A DNA stretch of 58,334 nt, taken from Fragilaria crotonensis (lineage: Eukaryota; Bacillariophyta; Fragilariophyceae; Fragilariales; Fragilariaceae). The translations under genes were made by a program, and so were the position numbers. Where the stretch lies: assembly GCA_022925895.1 (NCBI GenBank), contig JAKSYS010000386.1, positions 1 through 58,334 on the forward strand, read 5' to 3'. Positions 30,775-42,309 of this stretch are shown here, piece by piece (within the stretch, counting starts at the first letter, position 1; each line of letters opens with the position of its first letter). Under the pieces are notes generated by a model, which searched no databases, had not been told where the DNA came from, and saw only the letters and a program-made list of their open reading frames with translations.

Positions 30775-32940
30775 ATGCCGCCGCTTAGCACCAACTCGAC
30801 TGTAGCTCCATCAAAGCTGTTTCGACTACAAACAATGTCGTGTACCCTGATAATATTTACTCTGACCGTAACTATCATTAGCGCCTTTGGAAATGGCGCG
30901 TGGTTGCGACCACATCACGACACGAATCCAAAAATTCCGTCATGGACGTCGACACAGTTTCGACGACTGCACAGCACAACTATTCCCACAGTCTTTGAAT
31001 CGACCAACAATGACCAAATCGTCGAACAAGCATTCCAGCCGTCGTCCTCCAACAATGACACCACCGTTGCAGCATTTGATGTCGTCGCTAGTCATGCCGC
31101 CTTTTGTCTACTACAAAGTGACGTTCGTCGCGATGCCGTCGGAAAGCCACAAGGCACTCAGGCCAGTTCGGCAACCAATTGGATCAATGATGCATCCGCA
31201 TTTGTCTTGCAGAAGGCCATGGACAAGCTCTGCATAAAACTCCCCGGCGATCGAGTGGGACTCGACCGCGATGAAGCATCCACTTGGATTCGATGGATGA
31301 AATCGACACCCGCGCCGCTCACGGTTGATCTGTCCAAGGATTTTCGAAAGGCCGCCAATGACACAATCTCGGAGCATAATTTGAAAATACTTGGAATTAC
31401 CCGTGGGGAGTTTCTCGATCGTTTGGGATGTCGTCTGATACTTCTGCCCTCAGGAGCTTCCTTGGCCCATCCCTTGACCGAACCAGTGTCGAGCATCATT
31501 TATGGGAAGCTCCTGTATGGCGGTGTTACGCGATACCGTCTCCTTCCGAGCAGCAACAGTCAACGGTCTCCGCGAAGGGCCGGTGAGAGAACAGAGTACA
31601 TGGCGAGCATAAAGGACAATGTTCCGGTATGGATGATGTACGGTGGCCCCGAACGCAATTACGATGCTGCCGATGTTGGTGCCGCTGCCATCATGGAAAT
31701 CATTTTACTCAACAAGGGACAATGCATGTCAACTGGTGTAGCCGTTGGGGATATGATGTTGAATCACATCGCCTGGAAACCACAAAAGATATTTGGTCTT
31801 GTGCAAGACGACGGCGATGAGGATGCATCAAATAGCAATCAAGATCCAAACCTGTTGTTGGGAAGTCTCCCATCCGCTCTTAGTGGCAAGGCAAGAAACG
31901 AAGCATTTAAATCGGACTTTGTTTCTACAGTTGGTGGCTTGCAACCACAAATTGATGCCATTGTCCGACGCGTGTTGGACGGTCGCATCATCCGACCAGC
32001 CGAACTCGTCAATTCTCCAACTGCTGCCGTTGACGACGAGACGACTGTCGCGTTGGCATCGGCATCAGCCGATGCCGAAGAATTGGCCTTATTGGGGTTG
32101 ACCCCAGTCCGAGGATTGCTGTTGCACGGCCCGCCTGGATGCGGAAAAACAGCGCTGGCACGGGAGATTTCACGAGCGCTGCGTGCACGAGAACCGAAGA
32201 TTGTGTCTGCACCGGAATTGTTGGATCGATGGGTGGGTGGGTCAGAGAGACTCGTAAGACTTCTCTTTGCCGACGCAGAAGCAGAATTGGCGGCTTGCAA
32301 TGGAGATGCTAGCCGAAGTGCCCTCCACGTGGTTGTGATCGATGAAATTGACGCTGTCTTTCGAAGACGGTCAGCAGGAGAAGACAGTGGCGAGGCAACG
32401 CGAGCATCGGCAGTCAATCAGATATTGGCCAAGTTAGACGGAGTCAAGTCCATCCCGAACGTGCTCCTCATCGGTATGACGAATCGACGAGAGTTGTTGG
32501 ATGAAGCGCTGTTGCGACCGGGACGACTTGAAGTTCAAATCGAAATTCCACTTCCGAATAAGGAAGGTCGTCGAGAGATTTTGCGAATTCATTTTGAAGC
32601 GCTTCGGCAACGAGGTCGTTTGAGCATGCCACTTTGTTGTGCTATTGAGGGGCTTTCCCCCGATGCCATGAATATTGCTGAGTCACGGTCTGACGAATCC
32701 AAGAGTATGGGACGTTCAATACGGAAGGTCGTCAGAAAACTCATTCCTGATGCCGTAAAGCCTACGTTTGACTTGGCAGGAGCTGCAACGGCTGGATTTT
32801 CAGGGGCTGACATTGCTGGGTTAGTTCGGTGTGCAGGATCAATCGCCTTGTCAAGAGCGCGAAGGGATGGGAATGGCGTGGACGGCCTTCTGATCACACT
32901 CGACGACGTCAGGCAGGCGCTGAAAGAGGTTCGTAATTAA
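30775..32940 (+). CDS. NSF/Sec18-like AAA ATPase with one AAA module and a plastid-type presequence
   Basis: Up to 721 residues, no intron. Two possible starts exist: ATG 30775 and ATG 30835. The second opens [20 protein letters not shown], a signal peptide ending in SAF, the diatom plastid-import motif, so I favour it. Counting from 30775, the AAA module has Walker [10 protein letters not shown] (G452 on), Walker [12 protein letters not shown] (D523/E524), sensor-1 [11 protein letters not shown] and [17 protein letters not shown]. These strings match NSF D1 more closely than p97, FtsH or katanin. A poorly conserved region (about 60-380) precedes it. A second AAA module is missing. It probably acts on a protein complex inside the plastid or an endomembrane compartment; the target is unknown. 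Confidence 0.85.
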   Translation: MPPLSTNSTVAPSKLFRLQTMSCTLIIFTLTVTIISAFGNGAWLRPHHDTNPKIPSWTSTQFRRLHSTTIPTVFESTNNDQIVEQAFQPSSSNNDTTVAAFDVVASHAAFCLLQSDVRRDAVGKPQGTQASSATNWINDASAFVLQKAMDKLCIKLPGDRVGLDRDEASTWIRWMKSTPAPLTVDLSKDFRKAANDTISEHNLKILGITRGEFLDRLGCRLILLPSGASLAHPLTEPVSSIIYGKLLYGGVTRYRLLPSSNSQRSPRRAGERTEYMASIKDNVPVWMMYGGPERNYDAADVGAAAIMEIILLNKGQCMSTGVAVGDMMLNHIAWKPQKIFGLVQDDGDEDASNSNQDPNLLLGSLPSALSGKARNEAFKSDFVSTVGGLQPQIDAIVRRVLDGRIIRPAELVNSPTAAVDDETTVALASASADAEELALLGLTPVRGLLLHGPPGCGKTALAREISRALRAREPKIVSAPELLDRWVGGSERLVRLLFADAEAELAACNGDASRSALHVVVIDEIDAVFRRRSAGEDSGEATRASAVNQILAKLDGVKSIPNVLLIGMTNRRELLDEALLRPGRLEVQIEIPLPNKEGRREILRIHFEALRQRGRLSMPLCCAIEGLSPDAMNIAESRSDESKSMGRSIRKVVRKLIPDAVKPTFDLAGAATAGFSGADIAGLVRCAGSIALSRARRDGNGVDGLLITLDDVRQALKEVRN

Positions 32941-33014
32941 TTATCAATTACAACTCCTGCACTAAATTGCGATGTTAAGTTCGCCAATCTGCGCCTCGAA
33001 TTAGCAAAACAGTC

Positions 33015-34238
33015 CTATCGTAAACTTTCCTTTGTATCCTTGGTCAGTTTTTCGGGATTCTTCATGTAACGTGTCGGATCACGAGCAAGTTTTTCAGCCA
33101 TGTCTTCGCGCTCTCGTTTCTGTAAAGTGCGTCCTCCCTTTTCGAACTGGAGCTTGGTTTTGGTGATCTCATCTTGCTGTTTCGCTGCGCAGTCTTCATC
33201 AAGATGAATGTCGAACGACAAGGCCAGCTTGGGACCGATGCTGTCGGATGCAGAAGGCTGAACAAAGCGGGAGGCATATCCCCCTCGCTCGTTCCAGCGT
33301 TCTGCTTTTCCTATGTTTTCTTTCTTCAGGACTGCCTCGCACTCAAGGTCCTGTTGGTGAGGCTCAACAAAGGAATCGTTTAAGTTGTAACCCTCGTCAT
33401 CGAGACCTTCGTTTTCATCAACAAAAATCGGAAAGACCCCTGAAGATGGAACATTATTGCATTTGTCTGTTGTTGTAGCTCTTCGAACTTGGCTTCGGTC
33501 AATAAAGGTTGCTTGGGTGTTGGTGTCTTGCGGTCGACGGTTGCTTGGAACTCTTGCTTGTCGGTCATTGCGCAGGATTTGCTTCTTTGACAAACCTCCC
33601 AGTGCCGCACGCCCAGACTCTTCTTCTTCTTCCAGCTCATCCTGTTCACTTTGATTGAGCCAGTGACGGCTCATGCGAGCTTGAAATGACTTATGTCGTT
33701 GCTCCAGCAGCTTGAGGGGTTGTGCTTCCTTGTTGATTCCCTTGACAAACAACTTTTCAGCAAAGGAATAGTCAGCTTTTTGTTCGGCGATCCATGCCCA
33801 AGCCGTCCAGAACAATGCTACTTTGGTTCCCACTTTGTGTTGATGGAGAAATTTGAAAACGTCTCCAGGATGGTCGGTTTTGTCTGCGTAGAGCACACAA
33901 AGGCGGATGAATCGTACATCAGCTTTGTATCTATCTACATGAAGCAACTTTCTTGCACATCTTTCCATCAACAAAAACTGAGCATGGGTATCTGAAGGAT
34001 AATTTTCCTGGTGAAATTTAATAAAAGATAGCCAATCCACCAGCGGATCGTCCGTGTCATCCAGAGCAATGCGGCGTTCGAAGCGCTGCATCATTCTCTC
34101 GGCTTCGTCTCTTTCCTCCTTTGACTTGCCCTTGAGCAAATTCTTTTCAAAGATCTCGACATTCCTGCCTCGTGCAAGAGGTGCAGCGTTCTCCTTGCTC
34201 ATTTCCCACGCGGGGGTGTCGTCAGTGGCTGATGCCAT
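33015..34238 (-). CDS. Mad3/BUBR1-like spindle checkpoint protein (no kinase domain)
   Basis: 407 residues, intronless. The N-terminus WEMSKENAAPLARGR is the classic KEN1 box (K15-N17) of Mad3/BUBR1. A Mad3/BUB1 homology TPR follows (PLVDWLSFIKFHQENYPS, RFIRLCVLYADKTDHPGDVF, FWTAWAWIAEQKADY). Downstream, FPIFVDE (269-275) fits the ABBA motif, and KKEN (KEN box 306-308) is a second KEN. This KEN1-TPR-ABBA-KEN2 order is the mitotic-checkpoint-complex cassette that binds Cdc20 and inhibits the APC/C. I see no convincing Bub3-binding GLEBS helix. The protein ends in a charged coil with no kinase, so it is of the Mad3 rather than the Bub1 type. Confidence 0.9.
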   Translation of the reverse strand: MASATDDTPAWEMSKENAAPLARGRNVEIFEKNLLKGKSKEERDEAERMMQRFERRIALDDTDDPLVDWLSFIKFHQENYPSDTHAQFLLMERCARKLLHVDRYKADVRFIRLCVLYADKTDHPGDVFKFLHQHKVGTKVALFWTAWAWIAEQKADYSFAEKLFVKGINKEAQPLKLLEQRHKSFQARMSRHWLNQSEQDELEEEEESGRAALGGLSKKQILRNDRQARVPSNRRPQDTNTQATFIDRSQVRRATTTDKCNNVPSSGVFPIFVDENEGLDDEGYNLNDSFVEPHQQDLECEAVLKKENIGKAERWNERGGYASRFVQPSASDSIGPKLALSFDIHLDEDCAAKQQDEITKTKLQFEKGGRTLQKREREDMAEKLARDPTRYMKNPEKLTKDTKESLR

Positions 34239-34921
34239 GGTGGATCGCTAGCAGTGAAAATGAAAAACGATGAGTTCCCAATATGTGACTGTGTTATCGT
34301 GAGAGGGATCATATGTCATATTTGGAAACGGTCAAAACGTCAAGATACTCGTGAATCGATACTCGTGAATAACCTCATTTTTACGTCCATACTCGCATGA
34401 AACTGCTGAAGCACGACCGAAAGTGAACAATATATGATATTGGGTGCAAAGCGCGAAGTGTATGTACAAACCAGAAGATCCGGTCGTCCCCACACTTGGA
34501 CTTGTCCTTGTTTAGTAGGGTGACAAGCATTGATCTCATCAATCCCTAAACTCCCTGCCAAAACCATAGGTAGCAGTGGACTTGCCAAAGTAAGGAGTCT
34601 CAACGTGCGAGCGCAGAAAACAACTGACTGCTACCGCTATCGTCAAAACACAAGTACAAACGTGATCCATTATGAGATTGAATAGAAATCTAAGTGGAAT
34701 TTGTCACGAATTCACCCTGTGACACGTTTTCGAGACTGCTATGTTGTCAACTCCATCGCTCTCATCGGCTCTCGAGCGCTGATCCAAGACCTTCATTTCG
34801 CCTCACGCCGGTGCGGATTGCATGTGGCAGCGCACACGGCACGATAATGGAAAAAGCCTCGACTGTATGGTTGGTGATTTCCTTTCGAAAGGAATTCAAT
34901 GCTCCAATCGACGCGCATCCG
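34239..34921. other. Intergenic, nothing recognised
   Basis: Lies between the Mad3-like gene start and the end of the membrane protein gene. No supported gene or repeat. Confidence 0.4.
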
Positions 34922-35767
34922 TCACGACATGAAAACAATACCCCTGAATAGCAGAATGACTGAAAAAGTAAGCACAATCGCCGCAAGCGGAATCTTCTCC
35001 AACAGATCAGCGACGATTCGGCATCTCGTCAAAAAGACACACATGATCACAATCATTGAAGTTGCAAACATGGCCCCGACGATCAGTTCCAAAATCCCAA
35101 ATGTCTTCCCCACAAGCAGAGGCACGAAGAGGGCCAAATCATCAAGCGAACCCAGGAATGCAATAATGGCAAGAGACCGTGACTTTTTGGTGTATGGTGG
35201 CGGAGCAGCTGCATCGTCGTCTTCTTGTTCTGCCTCCTCTTCTGGGCAAGGCTCAATTTCCAGCGCACCCATGCCGATAGATGGTTTTGGAGCTCCTTTC
35301 TCCAAATCATGGCTGGGTGGATCATGCGCAACCTCATGGTTGCCTTCACTATCATCAAATGAGTCAGTGCTGTCGATAGAGACATCGACATCGACGTTCT
35401 TATAAAGTTCGCCGTTATCTGCAACGTTTTCTTGGTAGTAATCGATCCCCAGGACGATGGAATACACAAAGAGAGCGCTCCCCGAGATTAGAGTCAATAG
35501 GCGATCTGTGGAAATGCGTTCGCTATCGGATCCACCCAATAAATCGTCAACAACGCTTTGACCGAACTGGGAGAGAATGTAGGCCAAACAGGTTTGCAAC
35601 AAGCAAACACTGGTGTAGGTAATGGCATTCTGGATTCGGGCAGCTTTTGATACGTGCGGAGTCAAAAAGGTGGACAACCACAAAACGTCGTCGATGCTTG
35701 AAGCGAGCTTCACAGCAATGGCAGCAGAGACACCCGCACAAAACGCGGCAAAAGATGCTATCACCAT
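34922..35767 (-). CDS. CadD/LysE-like multi-pass membrane protein
   Basis: 281 residues. Two hydrophobic halves each start with a similar acidic motif: KLASSIDDVLWLSTF (about 20-34) and FLGSLDDLALFVPLLVG (about 204-220). They are joined by a long acidic, Ser-rich cytosolic loop. The S-x-D-D repeats in an internally duplicated six-helix protein recall the CadD/LysE transporter superfamily, which exports cations or amino acids. This is an inference from topology and the motif only; no substrate can be assigned. Confidence 0.6.
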   Translation of the reverse strand: MVIASFAAFCAGVSAAIAVKLASSIDDVLWLSTFLTPHVSKAARIQNAITYTSVCLLQTCLAYILSQFGQSVVDDLLGGSDSERISTDRLLTLISGSALFVYSIVLGIDYYQENVADNGELYKNVDVDVSIDSTDSFDDSEGNHEVAHDPPSHDLEKGAPKPSIGMGALEIEPCPEEEAEQEDDDAAAPPPYTKKSRSLAIIAFLGSLDDLALFVPLLVGKTFGILELIVGAMFATSMIVIMCVFLTRCRIVADLLEKIPLAAIVLTFSVILLFRGIVFMS

Positions 35768-36484
35768 GATTCTCCGCTGACTGTTGATAGTTAGTGGGAG
35801 GTAAAGAAGGATTGGTCAATGTCGCGTGCCTGAGATAGTCTTTTTCCCTCGATCCTACCGTCGTTGTGACTGGCATAAAGAGTTGTTTTTTGTGGCGAAA
35901 GGGGCAAGAGAAGGTCTTTCAGTCACGTGCTAGTAAAAGACGGTTTTCTCCAGTTGTCCTAAGCCTTGAGAGACTTCTGGGCTTTGCTCGTACGGCACTG
36001 GAGTACTCCGAGTACTCAAGGGTACTGTAGGATTTGTACTGATGCATTCACAATTCACATATATGAATTCCGATTGTCAGATCTTACTGTTCAGAGTTCA
36101 GATACTTCAGTACTACCTGGTACAGTACTGTAATTCCGTAATTCCGCCTCGCGACTCGCGACCCAAAAGTTCATGTTGCATGGTCCATGAGACCATATGC
36201 CCATGAGTGACACAGATGGGCCTACTGTCCCGCTCGGGACGGGGAACTACAATGCCTCTGGAATGGCGGGAGTTTAAGCTCTCTACTAGTAGACTGTTGT
36301 GAGAGCTTCACCAGTTGCCAAAACATCCAGTTCGAGGAAAATGTACGAATGCCAACATAAAACGGATCATTTAAGTATAGTTCTTCGCTTGAGCAATGAG
36401 TATCATTGATGTGTAAGCCACAAGCCTCAAATCCGAGAAGAGCACAAAAAAGAATAGTACCAGTTTTCACCCAAACAACCCCCC
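35768..36484. other. Intergenic, GTAC-rich in part
   Basis: Separates the membrane protein start from the PP2C 3' end. GTAC and AGTACT strings cluster at about 35980-36135. No gene supported. Confidence 0.45.
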
Positions 36485-38174
36485 TTACAGGCTGCCTTTC
36501 TTGGAGCGTGGTTGGTAGCGACCAGATAGTGATTCTGGATTGCCACAGCTTTGTAAGTCCACGACCACGGCTGAGAAGTTGTCCGACGAGCCGCACGACC
36601 TAGAATACCGAAGACCAAAAAAGTGAGAAACTGAATCGACTGATTAACCATCAAGAATAAGATGGACAACATACCTTGCATGCTCACAAAGGTTTCGTGC
36701 AGCCCACTTGAAACGATTGGTATCAATAACGAGACTTCCATTCTCCATAACGCAAGACGTAGCGATCACGACGTGCGCTGCCTCCTCGTTGTCAAGCACG
36801 TCCCAAACTCCGTCACTTGACAAGACAAGGAACCAGTCATCTTTACCAATGTCATATTCGCATACTTCCGGCTCAGATGTTACGTAAGGCTTAAGCGAAG
36901 CGTCACCAATCGCTCTCGACACAGCAAGAAGGCCCTCGACTCTCCATCGCCCCCAGTAAATAACCTTCCCTCCCAAGTCTGTGATTCTTCTGGTCTCGTC
37001 CGGCATTCCAGGCTTGTGATCTCTACTGAGGCGTACCACCGATCCATCCTTGCGGACAACGATGGCACGGGAATCACCAGCGTTCGCACACACTATTCGC
37101 CTGCCACCTACGAGTGATACGGCGCAGGCTGTGGTGCCGTCTGGAAAACCAGTTCCGATAAAGTCTTCGTCGATTGTTGTAAACGCTTTCTTCATGGAGT
37201 ACCCAAGATCGTACGGAAATGACCCATCGTTTCGAACGTAAGACGAGAGCCAGTCGACGCAGTACTGGCTGGCTTTGTCACCACCGTGCCCATCGAATAC
37301 CCCAAACCAAGTGAGAGGCATCTTTAAACGACGATTTCGCTTCTGAGCGTAGGTCACTTCAACGTCGCCACCATTTTTGACATTTATGGGGCTGACTTCC
37401 ACCTGGACTGAGCCCAGATCCTCGATCACATATCTATAGAAACAATGATGTGAGCGTTGAGGCTCTCACAGTGCGATATTCGCTGGATCTTTGAACTTAC
37501 CGATCTTCCATGTAGGCTCGACTCCCAGTATCACTCCAGTGGCTCACGTTGAGTTCAACTCCGTTTGGTCGTAATTCTCGACGGTCCATGACACTCGGCC
37601 CTGTCGGTTGTTTGGCTGACCCATCCCCAATCGCTGATCGCAGAGAATATCGCAATCTAGCCGTGTCTGGAGGCAATGATACCGGTGTTTGATTCAACAC
37701 ATCCTCCGCTTCTGATCCCAGCGGGGAAGGCGGTGCGGTGGACTCCGTAGCATCCTCTGCATCGAAATTCATACCTTTTGATCCATTTTTCAACATCACC
37801 GGAAAGCGTAGGCATGATCGTGTACTCAATCCCTGAATCTTCATGCAATGCTGGCGGTAGCTCTCGCCGGGATCGGAATCGTACGGGTCCAATTCATCTT
37901 CAAAAATCGGCTTTTCCTTCTTTTTCTTCCTCAAGATGCGTTCCGTGGTTTGTTTTTCTATCTCTACTTGCTCATCAGCAGTCTTGGCCTTTCGATTCCT
38001 GCGTCGCCTCCTGTTGCTGCCATCCCGATTTTCTTCTTCCGAATCTGGGTCTGTCCCAGCATCAGAGATCCCCACTCGATTGAAGGCATTCAACAACTCG
38101 GCGTTACGCCCAGGTCTTGAGACTCTTCGTTCCTGTGAGGAGCTGCCGCTTCGACGGAATCTCATGGAGTTCAT
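36485..38174 (-). CDS. PP2C-type (PPM) serine/threonine phosphatase
   Basis: Three exons: 38174-37501, 37433-36675 and 36599-36485. The introns are 67 bp (37500-37434) and 75 bp (36674-36600), both GT-AG. The N-terminal 200 residues are low complexity and basic. The catalytic domain has the expected metal-ligand motifs: SRAYMEDR, FGVFDGHGGDKAS, NAGDSRAIV, RWRVEGLLAVSRAIGD, VLSSDGVWDVL and, in the short last exon, GSSDNFSAVVVDL. Ligand Asp residues are all present, so it should be an active Mn/Mg-dependent phosphatase. Substrate unknown. The last exon supplies an essential Asp and is easily missed. Confidence 0.92.
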
Positions 38175-41159
38175 GGCGATGCTGTTTTTGTTGTGTAGCT
38201 CTTGAGCAGAGGGGATGTCGACGCAAAGAATATCGGACCCAGTGCAAATTGATGCTCGAATTGACTGAAACGTGGGCGCAACCGTCGTTTTTAATTTGAA
38301 TTCAATCCCAAGGGACCTGTTCGTTACTTGCCTGTGAGTTGGATACCCTTTCGCAGGATTGCTTCACTTCAAAGTCGGCGTATCGTGTGTGCCGATCTTG
38401 CCCTATCGACGTACGTAAACACCCACGTAGACACGAAGTGTTTTTCGAACAAACAGAAATTACAGTTTGCACGCCTCTGCTCTAACAACTGCTTCAGCTG
38501 TGATATGTGGATGGAAGCGTGGAAATGATGGTTTGGAATCCCTGTGGAGGTTGTAAAGCGCCGTCGTCTTGTTGCCTTCTTCGCAATGCCTTTCCTTGTT
38601 CAAAGCCCGAAGCCGCACAACAACAGTCTTGTAAAGATGGGAAGGAAACATCCATATTTGCTTGCACCTTGTTTTGCCATATGGCATTTTGTTTGTGGTT
38701 GCGCGCTTTCTCGACCAAGTATCTCGAATACTGAACAATATTGAACCTTCATAGATATAATTACACATTTCCAACAGGCGGGACTTATTTTTCGTTCACG
38801 TAAGGAATGAATATTTTTATATATATCGATTAAACGGAGAAGGCACTCCTGATCTACGGCACGCAGTTACAATCTTATTCAATTTTTCATGTTCATTGTT
38901 TTAAAGATCATAGGAATGCATCGAATTGTAAACAATCCAAGTCGTACGTCTGACTGGACACTACAGGTACCAATAGTCGCAGGACTACCGGTACCCTACG
39001 GGTTCGACGTTCTGGAGTTCTGGAGTTCTTTTTCACACCCGAAATTCTAGGTTGGATACGACCCATAATCATCCTGCTACAGATTGTACATAGGTCAGTT
39101 TTTAATTGAATGGGTGCGATGCACCCAGGGACAGAAACGTCAGACAAACAGGAACATCGTGTGGCACTACATATCCTTTCGGATATACATCACATAGCAT
39201 GGTATATCAGTACACGTAGCAAACAAAACTACCGGTATATTTTGATCCGTATAAAAGTGCATCACTTTGGTTGATTTCTCAGCCATTTCTAGACTCTGAT
39301 GCAATTGAGTGAAAGTGATCCTGGACCGTCGCGTTCAAGCGGATTTTTCCCTCTCCTCCGAATTTTCACAGTATTTTTTCCTGATTTTTCCTGATGACAG
39401 TCGTTGTGATGCTACATCAGTTTTGCTAGTGTTTTCGTAGCAGTATCGTGAACTCCAGTTCTAATACTGTACGGAATTCAGCAATAGACTCCGGCACCGC
39501 TACTGGAGTACCTGGTACGCAGAGTACGTGCCCTATATTCGGCGCGGGCACGAAGGTCAAATTCGACAGTACGGAGTACGGAGTAGCAATACCGGTAGAG
39601 TAAGACGCACAGACAGGATTATATCAGTGACAACGTCACTCCACGGTAATGTATGGGAAAATTCTCATTCATTTTCTAGGTGAATGCCACCTAGAATTTT
39701 ATGAAGTTCCACGGAACTTTTCATCTGTCGTAGAAACATACGGAATTTTGAACGTCGAATTTAGTTTCCTCATTCATCCTCCCGAAATTCTAGGTCGACT
39801 GGAACCTAGAATAACCCTGAAAGGCAATTGTTTGAACCTAGAATTTCGGGGGTTCTGGAGTTGCCCTGTGCCCCATATGAAATGCATATGCATAGCAGAA
39901 GTTCTCGAGGACGTCTCGAGCCGAGACTGTGCTGGCTCCATCCTCTTGGTCGAGAGGCGAAAACCAGGCGAACCGGTCCTGCCTTGTTCCTGTCACACAT
40001 TTCTGAAACGAACTTTCATGAAGTACACTCGGTGGTCGAAGCACCCTTACTACTGTAGGAGTACTACAACTGCGATTGACAATGCATGATGCATGACAGA
40101 CGTATTTGAAGAGTGGTGCACCACTGGTAACACATACTCCGAGCTCCGAGTCCATGGAATGGACACTGCTAATTCCTAATCAACAGAGTTACCAAATTAG
40201 ATATCTTCTATAGCACATCTTTAATGTATGATTACTAGCATCTCTTGACACCTCATTACTTGCTGACATTTTCAAACAATGATGAAGATCCCATGGTGGA
40301 GTCTACTGGTACTCGTAGTACATATCAGCATCTACTATAGCTTCCTTCCCTTGCTGTGGCCTTTTTACTACAATTTTTAGGTAACGTCCAGATTTCGAAG
40401 AAACTAACAAATTTAGTCAATACCATCAGAACATTAAAAAGCACAACCACTTTGCGCTGGAGTTAAGTACATCCGAGCAGCGAGGAGCCTCGAGACCAGA
40501 CTTAATGAGGTTGTTGAATAAGTCAGTCACACATTGGGGGACAGGAGTAGCTAGCCCACCAGTACAGGAGTGTTTGCGTATTGCGCCCTCTTCAGAGCAA
40601 GGCTCACCAAAAGCATAGATTTGTGAGCACCCTGACCTGAACTAAAAGTTGCTGTTCTCCTGAATCCCTAGAACAATAATGCTCCTTCTGGACCAATATC
40701 GTTGGATGGTTGCATGTTGTTCTAGTAGAGGGGAAATACCTGAATGAGCCAAAAATCAATATTCTCCATGACAAGGACATTGAAATCAGTATTCCATAGT
40801 ATCTTGCTCTCCGAATGCAGTAGTCTATGAGGGTGGGGGGAAATGAGAAGCAAGGATACAATTTGACCAAATCGTCCGATTTACCACCGGTTGAGTGATA
40901 CTCGCACTTTGTACATACGGAGAACAGAACTTGTACCAGGAGGTTCCGGAAGTCTGGCTTTTCTACCGTATCGTACATTTGTCTACACAAATTCTGTACG
41001 TGCGATTCCTTCAAAAAAAAAACTAAATAAATCCACGTCTGATATAAATCGGAACGGTGAGCTAATGATCCTTTTTAATTAACAAGAAGCACATGTATTT
41101 GAACTTAAGTAATGGTAGCGGAAATGACTTCTCTGACGACGGTTTAAATAAGGTGGTTA
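38175..41159. other. Gene-poor region with scattered palindromic repeats
   Basis: I see no supportable gene in about 3 kb. Notable content: copies of CCCGAAATTCTAGGT or its reverse complement at about 39040-39055, 39780-39795 and 39834-39850, with partial copies near 39680-39700, and a neighbouring TTCTGGAGT motif at 39009-39027 and 39852. GTAC strings recur. An open frame at 39649-40089 spans these repeats and has no protein-like features. Confidence 0.5.
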
Positions 41160-41613
41160 AACTACTTAGTAAGGATATGTCCAAAAGCCATTGGCTTCCA
41201 GAAGCCATTGGCTTAAGCCAGTGGCTTCTGAAAGTCATTGGCTTAAGCCAATGGCTTCTGAAGAATCAATAACAAATATTCGCCGAGCTAATCAAAGAAC
41301 GTGTTTTATTCCTATGGGAACTCGTTATAAAGGAAACGAGACATAATGAGGGTCATCGTCAAATGCGTACCATATATTCAAGTCTCTAAGTTCGACACGA
41401 CACTGTCTATTTGGATATGAAAAGAAGTAAGTTAGACCTTTGATGACGAGCTTCCAATAATGTTAAAACGTGTGTTTTTCAGTTTGGCTTCGCCGACTGT
41501 AGCGTGGAAGCCATTGGCTTCCAGAAGCCTTTGGCTTAAGCCAATGACTTCCAGAAGCCTTTGTCTTAAGCCATTGGCTTCTGGAAGCCAATGGCTTTTA
41601 TCCCTAAGTAGTT
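41160..41613. mobile_element. Fold-back-like element with palindromic minisatellite arms
   Basis: Inverted end sequences AACTACTTAG (41160) and CTAAGTAGTT (ending 41613) enclose two arrays of a palindromic 12-mer, AGCCATTGGCTT and variants, often joined as CCATTGGCTTCCAGAAGCC. The arrays lie at about 41185-41265 and 41508-41598 and flank about 240 bp of unique sequence. The arms are reverse complements of each other over AAAAGCCATTGGC. Structure resembles a fold-back transposon or a MITE with expanded ends. No target duplication was seen. Confidence 0.6.
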
Positions 41614-41956
41614 CCACGAACAATGCGTTGATTTGACGTTCGCACACGTCGTTTCGATGCAATGTACTTAAGACTCTCGACATCACGTTTGGTAATTACA
41701 AAAGGGACACATAATCCCGACATTCGAAATCGGTGCAAGGGGGGGATAATTTATCCGGATCCGTTCGAAATGGAATACGATAGAATGCGTAGCCGCCAGT
41801 ATTCCGTACGGCAAAAAAGCCAAACTTCCGGAACCTCCAGGTAACAGGTGCAGTTCAATATACTGTACTTGCACCTTCTTGCACACTTGCACCCTCGTAA
41901 CAAAGACGAGCTCCAGGAGATCGAAATATTGTACTACTCCGATGGTCGTGTATGAC
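41614..41956. other. Intergenic between two small elements
   Basis: No gene supported. Ends in TGTATGAC, the left target duplication of the hAT-type element. Confidence 0.4.
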
Positions 41957-42309
41957 CAGGGCTGATTTTTTTAGGCGATCTGGCCGGCGCGCCTAAAGGC
42001 GCCTAAAACTCGCAAATTTAGGCGCTTTGTCGAAGTCTAATTTAGGCGCTGGGGTTAGGGGTTAGGGTTACAGTACAGTGTCACAGTGCCAGTACCAAAA
42101 TCAAGACAAAGGATCACGACAGTACTACTGTACAACTAATGTATCGTCCTACTGGTACCGGCTACTGTTTATAGTCGTACTGTCTACTGTATATAAATAT
42201 ATATACAGTATGAATATCTATATTTTCGTTTTATTTAGGCGCTTTGTCGAAGTCGAATTTAGGCGATCATGCATATTTTTTAGGCGCCCGCCTAAAAAAA
42301 TCACCCCTG
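41957..42309. mobile_element. hAT-type MITE with perfect 8-bp target-site duplication
   Basis: The 353-bp element is flanked by TGTATGAC on both sides (41949-41956 and 42310-42317). Its 21-bp terminal inverted repeats begin CAGGGCTGATTTTTTTAGG on the left and CAGGGGTGATTTTTTTAGG on the right (one mismatch). An 8-bp duplication and CAGGG termini are the hAT signature. Internal direct copies of TTTAGGCGCTTTGTCGAAGT lie near 42017 and 42235. It has no coding capacity. It ends 153 bp upstream of the TMEM70-like start codon, so it may supply or disturb promoter sequence. Confidence 0.9.

Noticed and set aside
34899-35405. 168-residue plus-strand frame with poly-Ser
   Set aside because: Antisense to the acidic loop of the CadD/LysE-like gene, whose helices are convincing.
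38460-38774. 104-residue minus-strand frame upstream of the PP2C gene
   Set aside because: No conserved motif or credible start context, and overlapping frames on both strands are equally open.
39649-40089. 146-residue plus-strand open frame
   Set aside because: Runs through inverted copies of CCCGAAATTCTAGG, has no domain or conserved pattern, and no splice context.
42051-42070. Telomere-like GGGTTAGGGGTTAGGG string
   Set aside because: Only about three imperfect units inside the hAT-type MITE; not a telomere.
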